A stretch of 64,000 nucleotides of DNA from Cutibacterium sp. Its GTDB lineage: Bacteria; Actinomycetota; Actinomycetes; Propionibacteriales; Propionibacteriaceae. Below, piece after piece: positions 25,793-34,539 of this stretch. Position 1 is the first letter of the stretch. Each line of letters starts with the position of its first letter. The stretch lies in assembly GCF_030525615.1 (NCBI RefSeq), contig NZ_JAUNEJ010000001.1, forward strand, positions 310,001-374,000. The letters are read 5' to 3'. The position numbers and the translations under genes are program-made. Below the pieces are notes generated by a model. The model was not told where the DNA came from and ran no database searches. It saw nothing but the letters and a program-made list of their open reading frames with translations.

Positions 25793-26807
25793 CGACGAGA
25801 TGCCCTCTCTTGCCGATCTCATGGACGGCGACGATGAGCAGATCTCCGACGTCGACTACGTAGCTGCCCGGGTGGCGGAGTCCACCCGCGCCGGATTCCA
25901 TTCCGGGTTCGTGTGCTTCGTCGGGCGGCCTAACGCCGGTAAGTCGACCCTGACGAATGCCTTGGTCGGCTCAAAGATCGCGATCGCGTCTTCCAAACCC
26001 CAGACGACCCGTCATGTTATTCGCGGAGTCGTCACCGACAAGGACTCCCAGATTGTCGTCATCGACACCCCGGGGCTTCACAAGCCGCGTACTCTGCTGG
26101 GACAGCGCTTGAATGACCTCGTCTTCGACACCTGGACCCAGGTTGACGTCATCGGGGTCTGTCTACCGTCTCATCAGCGGATCGGGCCGGGGGACACCTA
26201 CCTCGTCAAGCAGATCGCGGACCTTCCTCGCAAGCCTGCCCTCATCGCCTTGGCGACGAAGTCAGACCTGGTCTCCTCAGTGCGAATGGCTGAACACCTC
26301 GCCACCATAGACAAGCTGCAGGCTGAGGTTGGTATTGAGTTTGCTGAGATCATTCCCTGCTCCGCAGTCTCGGGCGAGCAGATCGACGAGGTTCACGACG
26401 TCATCGCATCTCTGCTGCCGGAGGGACCTGCCTATTACCCGGACGGTGAGGTCACCGACGAGCCGACCGAGACCCTCGTCGCTGAGCTCATTCGCGAGGC
26501 CGCTCTGGAAGGTGTGCGAGAGGAGCTTCCGCACTCGCTAGCGGTGGAAGTCGTGGAGATGAGGCTGCGCGAGGGGCGTCCGGAGGACCGCCCGTTGCTC
26601 GACGTGCACGCATCCTTGATCGTCGAGCGTGAATCCCAGAAGGGAATCATGATCGGCCACCGTGGATCCCACATCAAAGAGGTCGGCACCCAGGCCCGCC
26701 GCCAGATCACTGCTCTGCTGGGAACGCCAATTCACCTGGACTTGCAGGTCAAAGTGTTGCCGAACTGGCAGTCTGACCCCAAATACCTCAGCCGGTTGGG
26801 GTTCTGA
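25785..26807 (+). CDS. era: GTPase Era
   Basis: Era binds the 3' end of 16S rRNA and helps assemble the 30S subunit. G-motifs are GRPNAGKS (G1), the PQTTR region (G2), DTPGLHKPR (G3) and TKSD (G4, with Thr for the usual Asn, a common actinobacterial variant). The C-terminal KH domain contains GIMIGHRGSHIKEVGTQARRQI. An acidic N-terminal extension of about 25 residues precedes the G domain. ATG 25785 has GAGGAGG in front and overlaps the preceding stop by 8 bases; ATG 25779 is an alternative. Confidence 0.95.
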   Translation: MSDDEMPSLADLMDGDDEQISDVDYVAARVAESTRAGFHSGFVCFVGRPNAGKSTLTNALVGSKIAIASSKPQTTRHVIRGVVTDKDSQIVVIDTPGLHKPRTLLGQRLNDLVFDTWTQVDVIGVCLPSHQRIGPGDTYLVKQIADLPRKPALIALATKSDLVSSVRMAEHLATIDKLQAEVGIEFAEIIPCSAVSGEQIDEVHDVIASLLPEGPAYYPDGEVTDEPTETLVAELIREAALEGVREELPHSLAVEVVEMRLREGRPEDRPLLDVHASLIVERESQKGIMIGHRGSHIKEVGTQARRQITALLGTPIHLDLQVKVLPNWQSDPKYLSRLGF

Positions 26808-26816
26808 GTGACGTCT

Positions 26817-28313
26817 TCACATCGCTGAGGCTGTCACTTCGCCGCCGACGATCGTCAGATCACTGGTCATTTTCGCAAGCTTTTCCCCGGAGAGGTCGAA
26901 AGGGTTACGGTCCACGGCGATGACGTCACTCGGGCCGTCTTCGACCACCTTGGCGACATGGCGAGTGCTCGACAACAGGGCCTGGGAGATGGTGAGGGCC
27001 TGTCTCAGGTGCCACCCCGGGCGATGGTCCCCGGTTCTCTCGACGGCTACCCGTATGGCAGCCCACGGATCGATGGGGGAGACCGGGGCGTCCGATCCCA
27101 TAGCCAACGTGATTCCGGATTTCACCATGTCGGCGAATCGAAAGCAGCGGTCGGCTCGGTCTGCCCACATGACGTCGATGGCATCGCGGTCATCAACCAT
27201 ATGCAAGGGCTGGACACTGGCTCGTACACCCAGTTGTGCGAATCGGGGCAGGTCGGAATCGGTGAGGACTTGGGCGTGCTCCACTGATCCGGTGATACCG
27301 GTGGCATGGAAGGCGTCGAGGACTTCCCGGACAGCGCGGTCGCCAATCGCATGGGCGGCACACTGCAGGTTGGCAGTTTTCGCCCGCATCATAAGGTCGA
27401 CGAGGTCTTCGGGCGTAATCGAGTCAACCCCCGCCCCGTCAGGCCCGCCTCCGGCCGGGTACGAGTCCATGCACCAGGCCGAGCGTGTCGACATCGATCC
27501 GTCGACGATGACCTTGAGCGGACCCATCGAGACCCGGCTAGGGCCAGGCTTGTGCGTAATAGGGGACTGCCCGGTGGCTAGCCCTTGTGCGATGGCCTCC
27601 TCAAGACGCTCGGGGTAGACGCTGACTTCGACCCGCACCGGGCAACGTCCGTCGGCCTCGCGGCGCAGCCAGGTTTCGACGGTGGTGTCGAATTCCATGT
27701 CACGGATGCCGATGATTCCCAGCCTCGCGGCAGCTCCAGCGCAGCTCCCCACCCAACCGTCGAGCACGTGTGGATCGACGTGGGAGAGCTGAGTCTGGAT
27801 GTCGAAGCTGGCTTGTTCACGGAATAATCCATTGCCCTGAATGCCGAGTTCATGCATTGCTGCGGTATTGCACCACACCGAATGAAGGTCAGCAGAGACC
27901 AGGACGACTGCACGGTTCCCGGTCACAGCGTCGAGCTGAGCGGCGTCGGGATCAGAACCCCACATTGAGGATCGGAAACCAAACCCTTGCAGAACGGGTT
28001 CGTCACTGTCCATGCGTCTTTGGACGTGAGCAGCGACTTCTTTGAGCACTTCTTGGTAACCGGCGGTCTGACTCACCAGGAACTTACGTGACGCCAACGC
28101 CCATTGTCCGGTATGTACATGCTCGTCCCACAGCCCAGGCATGAGAATGCGTCCTTCGAGGTCGATACTCCGCACAGCCTCGGCGGAGTCGGTGGCACGC
28201 TGCCGGGCTTGTGGACCCACGGCGACGACGCGACCATTCAGCAGCACATCGGTGGGTTCGCCGGCTGACCCGTCAACCAGGTCGAGAATGCGGGCGTCGT
28301 GAAGCAGCAGCAT
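26817..28313 (-). CDS. Amidohydrolase family protein (YtcJ-like)
   Basis: The protein (498 residues from ATG 28313) starts with MLLLHDARILDL and has the metal-site HxH in PGLWDEHVHTG, GSMSTRSAW, CAAHAIGDRAV (histidine ligand) and LAMGSDAPVSPIDPW with the catalytic Asp. This is the metal-dependent amidohydrolase_3 (YtcJ) group; substrates vary and none can be assigned. The open frame runs on to 28499, but that would cross the leuA leader region and has no support. It converges with era and diverges from leuA. Confidence 0.85.
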   Translation of the reverse strand: MLLLHDARILDLVDGSAGEPTDVLLNGRVVAVGPQARQRATDSAEAVRSIDLEGRILMPGLWDEHVHTGQWALASRKFLVSQTAGYQEVLKEVAAHVQRRMDSDEPVLQGFGFRSSMWGSDPDAAQLDAVTGNRAVVLVSADLHSVWCNTAAMHELGIQGNGLFREQASFDIQTQLSHVDPHVLDGWVGSCAGAAARLGIIGIRDMEFDTTVETWLRREADGRCPVRVEVSVYPERLEEAIAQGLATGQSPITHKPGPSRVSMGPLKVIVDGSMSTRSAWCMDSYPAGGGPDGAGVDSITPEDLVDLMMRAKTANLQCAAHAIGDRAVREVLDAFHATGITGSVEHAQVLTDSDLPRFAQLGVRASVQPLHMVDDRDAIDVMWADRADRCFRFADMVKSGITLAMGSDAPVSPIDPWAAIRVAVERTGDHRPGWHLRQALTISQALLSSTRHVAKVVEDGPSDVIAVDRNPFDLSGEKLAKMTSDLTIVGGEVTASAM

Positions 28314-28407
28314 GTCCAGATGGTCCCACCGTCTGAGGTCTATGTCATACTTCGGACGATTTTGAGAACCACTGCGAGTTCTCGCGACTCGGTGTACTGT
28401 GACAGCC

Positions 28408-28452
28408 ATGTCGCGCGCGCTCCTGCTTGTGTGCCGCAGCGGGGCCCGTTGA
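28408..28452 (+). CDS. leuA leader peptide MSRALLLVCRSGAR
   Basis: A 14-codon frame ATG...TGA contains three consecutive leucine codons (CTC CTG CTT) followed by valine, 72 bases upstream of leuA. Its last codons lie in the first arm of a hairpin. This is the pattern of ribosome-mediated attenuation: with scarce charged tRNA-Leu the ribosome stalls on the Leu run and lets the read-through structure form. Leader peptides of this kind are known before leuA in other actinobacteria. It is inferred from sequence only; the frame is too short to be recognised by standard gene finding. Confidence 0.75.
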   Translation: MSRALLLVCRSGAR

Positions 28453-28491
28453 AAGGGTGGCCTCCTCGCTGCGGGTGATCGGGCTGCCCGA
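28434..28491 (+). promoter_or_regulatory. Candidate leuA attenuator hairpins
   Basis: Following the leucine codons, CCGCAGCG (28434-28441) pairs perfectly with CGCTGCGG (28467-28474). A second hairpin TCGGGC-T-GCCCGA lies at 28479-28491. GGGGCCCG at 28441-28448 can alternatively pair with parts of the second hairpin, giving mutually exclusive folds as expected for attenuation. No T-run follows the second hairpin, so control could instead act on leuA translation (ribosome site GGAGAG at about 28508). Confidence 0.55.
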
Positions 28492-28523
28492 GAAACCACA
28501 CACGTTCGGAGAGATCACTACTG

Positions 28524-30248
28524 ATGACGCGAATTCAGCCCCGCCCATGTCAGCTGACCGGCCATATGCCTATCGGTCGTTACAAGCCTTTCGTTCCACA
28601 GAAGCTGCCTGACCGCACTTGGCCCGACAAGACCCTCGATCACGCCCCTCGCTGGCTGTCTACAGATCTGCGCGACGGCAACCAAGCATTGATTGACCCC
28701 ATGACGCCGGCTCGCAAGATGCGTATGTTCGAGCTGCTCATCGAGATGGGCTACAAGGAAATCGAGATTGGTTTTCCGTCGGCGTCCCAGGCTGACTTCG
28801 ACTTCGTGCGTCAAGTCATTGAGTCCGGGATCATCCCTGACGACGTCACTATCTCTGTACTGACCCAGGCTCGCGAAGATCTCATTGAACGCACCGCACA
28901 GAGTCTCGTTGGTGCTCACCGCGCCACCATTCACATGTACAACGCGGTTGCCGAACTGTTCCGTCGCGTCGTGTTCAAGATTAACGAAAAACAGTGCATT
29001 GACCTGGCTCACCGCGGCACTGAATGGGTCGTCAAGTACGCCGAGAAGTACTTGGACGACGTTGAGTTTGGTTACGAGTATTCCCCGGAGATTTTCACCC
29101 AGACCCCGACCGACTTCGCCATTGAGGTATGCCACTCTGTTATGGACGTCTGGCAGCCCGGACCGGACCGTGAGATCATCCTCAACCTGCCGGCCACCGT
29201 TGAGATGAGCACGCCGAACACCTACGCCGATCAGATCGAGTATTTCTGCCGCAATATCCGTGACCGACAGTACGTGTGCGTCTCTCTGCATCCCCACAAC
29301 GACCGGGGGACCGCAGTCGCAGCCGCCGAGTTCGCCCAGATGGCTGGCGCCGATCGCGTCGAGGGCTGCCTTTTCGGGCACGGTGAGCGTACCGGCAATG
29401 TTGATTTGGTCACTCTGGGCATGAACCTGGTCAGCCAGGGAGTTGACGCTGGTATCAACTTTTCCGATATGCCGAAGATCCGGCGCACCGTCGAGTACTG
29501 CACCGGTCTGCCGGTTCCCGCTCGGCAACCATACTCGGGCGATCTGGTCTTCACCGCCTTCTCCGGATCTCACCAGGACGCCATCAAGAAGGGTCTGGAG
29601 GACCTGGAACGTCGCGCCGAGGAACAGGGTATCGGTATCCACGAGATTGACTGGGAGGCCCCGTACCTGCCTGTCGACCCGCACGACCTGGGTCGTACCT
29701 ATGAGGCCGTCATCCGCGTCAACAGCCAGTCTGGCAAGGGCGGCATGGCGTACCTCATGAAGACCGAGCACCAGGTTGACCTGCCGCGTCGTTTGCAGAT
29801 CGAGTTTTCTCACGCGGTGCAGAGCTACACCGACGACCAGGCCCGCGAGATTTCCCACGACGAGATCTGGGATCTGTTCAACCGCGAATACCTTCAGGCC
29901 CCCGGTATCGAGTTGGTCAGCAGCACAACCTCGACGGAGTCTGGTACTTACCAGCTCACTGCCAACCTGAGAAATGACGGCAAGGAAACCCAGATCCATG
30001 GCGAGGGCAACGGGGCGGTCTCGGCCTTCATCGACGCTCTGGCTTCCCTCGACATCGCCGTCCAGGTGCTCGACTACTCCGAGCACGCCATGACCTCCGG
30101 CGGTACCGCGAAGGCGGCCGCTTATGTGGAATGCGAGATTGGAAACGGAGAGACCTCGCAGATCCTGTGGGGCGTCGGAATTGATCCCGACATCACGCAG
30201 GCGTCTTTCAAAGCCGTTGTTAGTGCGGTGAATCGCTCCCGACGCTGA
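28524..30248 (+). CDS. leuA: 2-Isopropylmalate synthase
   Basis: LeuA condenses acetyl-CoA with 2-oxoisovalerate, the committed step to leucine. The 574-residue protein is the actinobacterial LeuA type, with DLRDGNQAL (48-56, metal and catalytic residues), SLHPHNDRGTAVAAAEF (zinc histidines), GCLFGHGERTGNVDLVTL, and a C-terminal regulatory domain (about 440-574) with the DYSEHAMTSGGTAKAAAYVE signature for leucine feedback. ATG 28524 follows GGAGAG; ATG 28566 is a possible internal start. The leader peptide upstream adds transcriptional or translational control by leucine. Confidence 0.95.
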   Translation: MTRIQPRPCQLTGHMPIGRYKPFVPQKLPDRTWPDKTLDHAPRWLSTDLRDGNQALIDPMTPARKMRMFELLIEMGYKEIEIGFPSASQADFDFVRQVIESGIIPDDVTISVLTQAREDLIERTAQSLVGAHRATIHMYNAVAELFRRVVFKINEKQCIDLAHRGTEWVVKYAEKYLDDVEFGYEYSPEIFTQTPTDFAIEVCHSVMDVWQPGPDREIILNLPATVEMSTPNTYADQIEYFCRNIRDRQYVCVSLHPHNDRGTAVAAAEFAQMAGADRVEGCLFGHGERTGNVDLVTLGMNLVSQGVDAGINFSDMPKIRRTVEYCTGLPVPARQPYSGDLVFTAFSGSHQDAIKKGLEDLERRAEEQGIGIHEIDWEAPYLPVDPHDLGRTYEAVIRVNSQSGKGGMAYLMKTEHQVDLPRRLQIEFSHAVQSYTDDQAREISHDEIWDLFNREYLQAPGIELVSSTTSTESGTYQLTANLRNDGKETQIHGEGNGAVSAFIDALASLDIAVQVLDYSEHAMTSGGTAKAAAYVECEIGNGETSQILWGVGIDPDITQASFKAVVSAVNRSRR

Positions 30249-30273
30249 CATGGCCGATCAGTGGTAGGGCCAA

Positions 30274-31086
30274 TCAGCGATTATCGGTGGGGTTTACCTC
30301 GTTGGGCACGGCCCCACCGAATCTGCGATCCCGTTTGGCGTACTCCAGGACGGCGTCCCACAAGTCACGGCGATCCACGTCGGGCCACAGAACGTCGGAA
30401 AACACCATCTCGGCATAGGCCGACTGCCACAGCAGGAAGTTCGAGGTTCGTTGTTCTCCCGAGGAGCGCCAGAATAGGTCGACGTCAGGGATCTCCGGTT
30501 CGTCGAGGTGGGTGCGGAAAGTCTTCTCGGTGATGTGATCGGGGTTGATTTTGCCTTCGGCGGCCAGTCGAGCGATGTCTCGCACTGCGTCGACGATTTC
30601 TGCGCGACCACCGTAGTTGACGCAGAACTGCAGGGTCAGAACCGTGTTATCAGCCGATTGCTCTTCGGCCGACTCCAACTCTTTGATGACCGACTTCCAC
30701 AGCTTAGGCCGACGTCCGGCCCAGCGGATACGAACACCCATGGCGTCGAGTTGGTCGCGACGACGATGGATGACGTCGCGGTTGAACCCCATCAGCCAAT
30801 GCACTTCGTCGGGGGAGCGTTTCCAGTTTTCGGTCGAGAAGGCGTAGGCACTCAGGTACGGAATGCCCATCTCGATGGCACCCTCGATCACGTCGAAGAG
30901 AGCGTCTTCGCCACGGGCATGTCCCGCTGTGCGTTTGAGTCCGCGCTGCTTGGCCCAGCGTCCGTTGCCGTCCATGACGATGGCGACGTGCTGGGGGATG
31001 AGCTCGGGGGGAAGCTGCGGGGGACGAACTCCAGACGGATGCGGCAGTGGGCCGCGCTTTGGGGGTCGCGGTGTGGTGTGGGCCAT
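30274..31086 (-). CDS. uppS: Isoprenyl transferase (undecaprenyl/decaprenyl diphosphate synthase type)
   Basis: This cis-prenyltransferase makes the polyprenyl carrier for the cell wall. The 270 residues contain [27 protein letters not shown] with the catalytic Asp39, the [13 protein letters not shown] motif, NYGGRAEI and the C-terminal [27 protein letters not shown]. The last is close to the usual DLxIRTSGExRxSNFLLWQ, with WRSS in place of IRTS. A -10-like TACGCT lies seven bases before ATG 31086 and no ribosome site is seen, so the transcript may be leaderless. recO follows in the neighbourhood, on the other strand. Confidence 0.93.
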   Translation of the reverse strand: MAHTTPRPPKRGPLPHPSGVRPPQLPPELIPQHVAIVMDGNGRWAKQRGLKRTAGHARGEDALFDVIEGAIEMGIPYLSAYAFSTENWKRSPDEVHWLMGFNRDVIHRRRDQLDAMGVRIRWAGRRPKLWKSVIKELESAEEQSADNTVLTLQFCVNYGGRAEIVDAVRDIARLAAEGKINPDHITEKTFRTHLDEPEIPDVDLFWRSSGEQRTSNFLLWQSAYAEMVFSDVLWPDVDRRDLWDAVLEYAKRDRRFGGAVPNEVNPTDNR

Positions 31087-31246
31087 GGGTTACAGCGTAG
31101 TGGCGTCGCGAAACTTCCTGGTTCCCAGCACATGCTTGCTTGAAGTCGGCGGGGTCAACAGCTTCAATTCGGATAAACGATGATGACGAACCGTTGTCCG
31201 TCATGGCGGCCACATGGAACATGACGCCGCCTGTGTACTTGCTGCG

Positions 31247-31912
31247 TCACAGGGTGGTCCAGACGATGATGATTCCCGATCCGAGACAAGCGATGATTGA
31301 GGCAACGCTGGTCCAGTGGCCGATACGTTCTCGAGTTCGTCCGGAGATACCGGAGGAATTGGGCCGCAGGCGATCAATCACGACTGGTAACCATGCTGGA
31401 ATGAGGACGATCCACCAGGAAACGATGAGGGTAAGGATACGCACGATGAGCGGCAAATCAGCTGTTCCGATGCGTTGGCTAGACGAGATGAACAGCGGAA
31501 TCGTCGTGAAATTAGTGGCCATGCCAAGGGCTCCCCACGTGAACATGCCATGAGTCCCTGTGGATCGCGGACCTGACGATTTCTTGCGTCGCAATCCTCG
31601 GATACTGCGGGATCCCCATTTTTTCCACGCCAAGTAACAGCCGAAGAGGAACAGCAGAATACCCAGCACGCGGTCAACGGTGTGGGAGGCCAGCTGACGG
31701 GAGGCGAAGTCAGTGGCGGCACTTCCAAGCAAACCAAAACTCGTGATACCGATCGCGCCGAGTACCAGGCCTGCCCCAGACACGAAGGCCCAGCCATGGT
31801 TTTGTTTTTGGCCATGAACAGCGGCGCTGGCATTGAGGATCATGACCGGACTGACAGCTGCCACGAGCACCAGATACCACACGCTGCCGAGCAGCGCGAC
31901 AAAGGTATCCAT
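31247..31912 (-). CDS. GAP/Sap family membrane protein
   Basis: The 221-residue protein has six hydrophobic segments. The first carries VAAVSPVMILNASAAV and a later one WGALGMATNFTTIPLFIS, resembling the GAP (Sap) family, a LysE-like superfamily known from mycobacterial glycolipid addressing proteins. A basic cytoplasmic loop (WKKWGSRSIRGLRRKKSS) divides two halves. The cargo is unknown. About 160 bases without features separate it from uppS. Confidence 0.65.
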   Translation of the reverse strand: MDTFVALLGSVWYLVLVAAVSPVMILNASAAVHGQKQNHGWAFVSGAGLVLGAIGITSFGLLGSAATDFASRQLASHTVDRVLGILLFLFGCYLAWKKWGSRSIRGLRRKKSSGPRSTGTHGMFTWGALGMATNFTTIPLFISSSQRIGTADLPLIVRILTLIVSWWIVLIPAWLPVVIDRLRPNSSGISGRTRERIGHWTSVASIIACLGSGIIIVWTTL

Positions 31913-32057
31913 GGGGCTTCTCCTGGTCCAAGGGTGTCTACAACGTTACTGGGTGGGGCAGGTTCAAGGCTTGCGGACACCCTCTGAAACGCCATCTGCG
32001 ACGATTTTGCGCAGAGCATTTTCAGGTGAACGCCGTGTCGGAGGGACAATAAGGGTC

Positions 32058-32798
32058 ATGCCCACTTACCGCGATCAAGCTGTTGTCTTGCGCACTCATA
32101 AGTTGGGCGAGGCTGATCGAATCGTCTCCATGTTGTCGCGGGAGCACGGGAAGATTCGCGCGGTGGCCAGAGGGGTTAGACGCACGTCCAGCAAATTTGG
32201 GGCCCGGCTCGATCCTTTTAACCTCGTCGATCTGCAGCTTGTTCAAGGACGAAACCTTGACGTGGTTGCACAGGTGGAGTGCTTGCACCCCTATTCCGCA
32301 CCTCTGCGTCAGGATTATGGGCTGTTCACGGCTGCGGAAGTCATGGTCGAGGCCGCCGACCACTTGGTCCCGGTGGATCGGGAGCCAGCCCCAGCCCAGT
32401 ATCGGCTTCTTGCTGGTGCCTTGCGGGTTCTCGGACAGGGGACCAATGACGGCCCGCGTCCACCTGAAATGGTGCTGGATTCCTACCTGTTGAGGTCGTT
32501 GTCGGCATCGGGATATGCCCCGGACCTCGTTGATTGTGTTCGCTGTGGAGCACCTGGGCCGCACCCTGGGTTTTCGCCCAGCCTGGGAGGTGTGGTTTGC
32601 ATTAACTGTCAGCCTCCGGGTACGCCTCATCCTCATGAGGAGACAATCGCCTATTTGCGGGCGCTGCTGGTGGGGGATTGGCCTGCTACGCGGGAGGTGA
32701 CATGGCCGAGAATCCGGGAGGGGTCGGGCCTCGTTGCGGCATTCGTGTCTTGGCACATGGATCGAGGGTTGCGTTCGTTGCCATTCCTGGAGCGGTAG
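32058..32798 (+). CDS. recO: DNA repair protein RecO
   Basis: RecO works with RecR to load RecA on SSB-coated DNA. The 246-residue protein has the OB-fold start YRDQAVVLRTHKLGEADRIVSMLSREHGKIRAVARGVRR and a C-terminal helical part with the zinc-like cysteines CVRCGAP and CINCQ. The open frame extends upstream to 31833, but ATG 32058 matches the family start. It has GACAAT seven bases upstream, suggesting a leaderless transcript. It faces the sensor kinase gene with 60 bases between. Confidence 0.93.
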   Translation: MPTYRDQAVVLRTHKLGEADRIVSMLSREHGKIRAVARGVRRTSSKFGARLDPFNLVDLQLVQGRNLDVVAQVECLHPYSAPLRQDYGLFTAAEVMVEAADHLVPVDREPAPAQYRLLAGALRVLGQGTNDGPRPPEMVLDSYLLRSLSASGYAPDLVDCVRCGAPGPHPGFSPSLGGVVCINCQPPGTPHPHEETIAYLRALLVGDWPATREVTWPRIREGSGLVAAFVSWHMDRGLRSLPFLER

Positions 32799-32857
32799 CA
32801 ACTAGTGGCCAACGGCGACGGCAAGAGTATGTGCTGAATCAGTACTTGGAAGTCCAA

Positions 32858-34036
32858 TCAGGTTTCGCGAAGGGGTTTTGCGCGTGGGATTCGTGCATTG
32901 ACGACCCACCAGCCATTGCGCAGGCCAATAGAGATTTTTCCGCGCAGCAAAGAGACGCGCTCATTGAGCCGCTCGATGCCCATTCCAGTGGAGCGGACGG
33001 GGTCAATATCGGATTCAGTAACAGGGTTCGAGACGGTGACGACGACATCATCGTCATCGTCTCGAACAATGATCTTTGCGGTGGCCGGTCCGTTGTGCTT
33101 GATGGCGTTCGCCGTCGATTCGTCCAATATCCGGTTGACGGCGTCAGAAACACTGATCGGCATTGGTTCACAATCAACCGACCAATCGACGTGCCACCCT
33201 AAGGTTTCCAGTCGTCTCACCATGGCGGCCACGGTGGCCTCGACAGAGCTTTCATGGGTGGGGGAGGACACCAGTGGAATATCCTGGTTTCGCAGCACCA
33301 ATAACAGACGCTGAAGGTCGTCGAGAGCTGTCCGGGACGTCGTTTCAATGGACTTCGACGCCGTGACGACTTCCTTGTCAGCGCTATTGAGACGCAGAGA
33401 AGCTGCCAGCATTGTGATGACAGTGAGATCCTTGGCCACGACGTCGTGGAGTTCGGCTGCCAACTGTTGACGCTCTTCCGCGCGGGCGCGGGCCGCCTGT
33501 TTCAAGGCTTCGGCGGCTTGGGCCTCGGCTTTTTCACGGCGGTTGTCCATCCAGCGGAAGGCTGAGCCGAGGGCTGTTCCGATACCGGCGGCGGTCAAGG
33601 CTATTAAAAGAGCCGATATCCAAGGGGTATGTGTTGGAGAAATGATTGATGGTGAAGTCATCACCGCAATACCAAGAAAAATGGCCAAGCCATGTTTCTT
33701 TAGTCCATGTTGGCTAGCGAGGAAAGCCAACAGACCCAAGATCAGCAAGCCTAGTGCAAAATTCTCGATAACAATGCATCCGATGAGTGAAACGAGGAGT
33801 AATATCTCCTGTGCCTGTGGCCATCGTGCGCAGAACAATGCCGCGATACTCAAAGCGTAAGCCACCAAGACCCATACAAAGGCATAATGGTGACCGCCTA
33901 GTGTCGCGGCAATGCGGATATCATCAATACCCGACAGTATTAGAACGGTGATGACTATAGTCGCCACACCGATACTGCGTCGAGTTTGAGTTTCCTTACG
34001 TGCGGGGCTCGTTTTCGATGGGCTAGGAGAACTCAT
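32858..34036 (-). CDS. Sensor histidine kinase (NarL/LiaS-like, multi-span membrane sensor)
   Basis: The N-terminal 160 residues form about six membrane helices (around 22-46, 53-69, 76-90, 91-107, 117-128, 138-157) with almost no extracellular loop, the arrangement of peptide- or envelope-sensing kinases. A coiled segment rich in Ala/Glu/Arg (165-192) leads to the HisKA_3 box AAELHDVVAKDL with phospho-acceptor His197. The HATPase part contains LDESTANAIKHNG with Asn310 and GMGIERLNERV. The gene starts 43 bases downstream of the small secreted peptide gene on the same strand, and the response-regulator gene lies divergently beyond it. Signal unknown; the neighbouring peptide is an obvious candidate. 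Confidence 0.88.
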   Translation of the reverse strand: MSSPSPSKTSPARKETQTRRSIGVATIVITVLILSGIDDIRIAATLGGHHYAFVWVLVAYALSIAALFCARWPQAQEILLLVSLIGCIVIENFALGLLILGLLAFLASQHGLKKHGLAIFLGIAVMTSPSIISPTHTPWISALLIALTAAGIGTALGSAFRWMDNRREKAEAQAAEALKQAARARAEERQQLAAELHDVVAKDLTVITMLAASLRLNSADKEVVTASKSIETTSRTALDDLQRLLLVLRNQDIPLVSSPTHESSVEATVAAMVRRLETLGWHVDWSVDCEPMPISVSDAVNRILDESTANAIKHNGPATAKIIVRDDDDDVVVTVSNPVTESDIDPVRSTGMGIERLNERVSLLRGKISIGLRNGWWVVNARIPRAKPLRET

Positions 34037-34079
34037 GTGAATGGAGTCCCAGATATGTCATTCAATAGTGAGATCTATC

Positions 34080-34289
34080 TCATTTCTGGGGAATTTGCCA
34101 CTGTGGGCCACACCAGTCGGGGTAGTAGGAGCACAGGGCATAAGCAATTCCCCTGACCTGAGTCTTGGGCTGAGCGGCAACGGCGTTCTCAACGGCGGTG
34201 GGCTCCGGAGCAGCTTGAGCAGGAACGGCGGCGATGGAGAAGGAGCTGACGGCTAGGGTGGCCAGGGCAGTGGCGATCACTTTCTTCAT
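34080..34289 (-). CDS. Small secreted peptide precursor encoded next to a two-component system
   Basis: From ATG 34289 (AAGGTGG a few bases before) the frame encodes 69 residues. The first 27 form a classical signal peptide: basic MKK, hydrophobic core, and AQA before the probable cleavage. The remaining part of about 42 residues is small and ends with two cysteines spaced C-X6-C (CSYYPDWC) and a Trp/Gln-rich tail, so one disulfide loop is possible. I recognise no family. It sits between the divergent response-regulator gene and the sensor kinase gene and is cooriented with the kinase (43-base gap). A pheromone, bacteriocin-like or kinase-modulating role is inferred from position only. Confidence 0.6.
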   Translation of the reverse strand: MKKVIATALATLAVSSFSIAAVPAQAAPEPTAVENAVAAQPKTQVRGIAYALCSYYPDWCGPQWQIPQK

Positions 34290-34539
34290 GGCAGCCACCT
34301 TATCGTCGGGCAGGTTCACCTACAACGGCCTTAGCGTGTTTTTCAGAGTGATTAATGTGATGAGAGTCATGCGATCGCCGTTGTCGGGTGAGAGGATGTG
34401 CGAGGATGTAAGCCCGGCGGGGTTATCCGGATACCTCGAGTTGATGGCGGTACATGACTGAGCGCTGGCGACATATGTTCGGGTGGTCATTTTCTTGGCC
34501 AAGGACGCAGTAAGTCCAGCGGTAGCATAGGGAGGCGTG

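Noticed and set aside
28518..30251. 577-codon minus-strand open frame covering leuA
   Set aside because: The plus-strand frame is an unmistakable LeuA. The antisense frame mirrors its codon structure and has no known domain.
34320..34502. 60-codon minus-strand frame just upstream of the secreted peptide gene
   Set aside because: No ribosome site and no signal peptide. The repeated TLITL residues simply reflect the DNA repeat near 34350.
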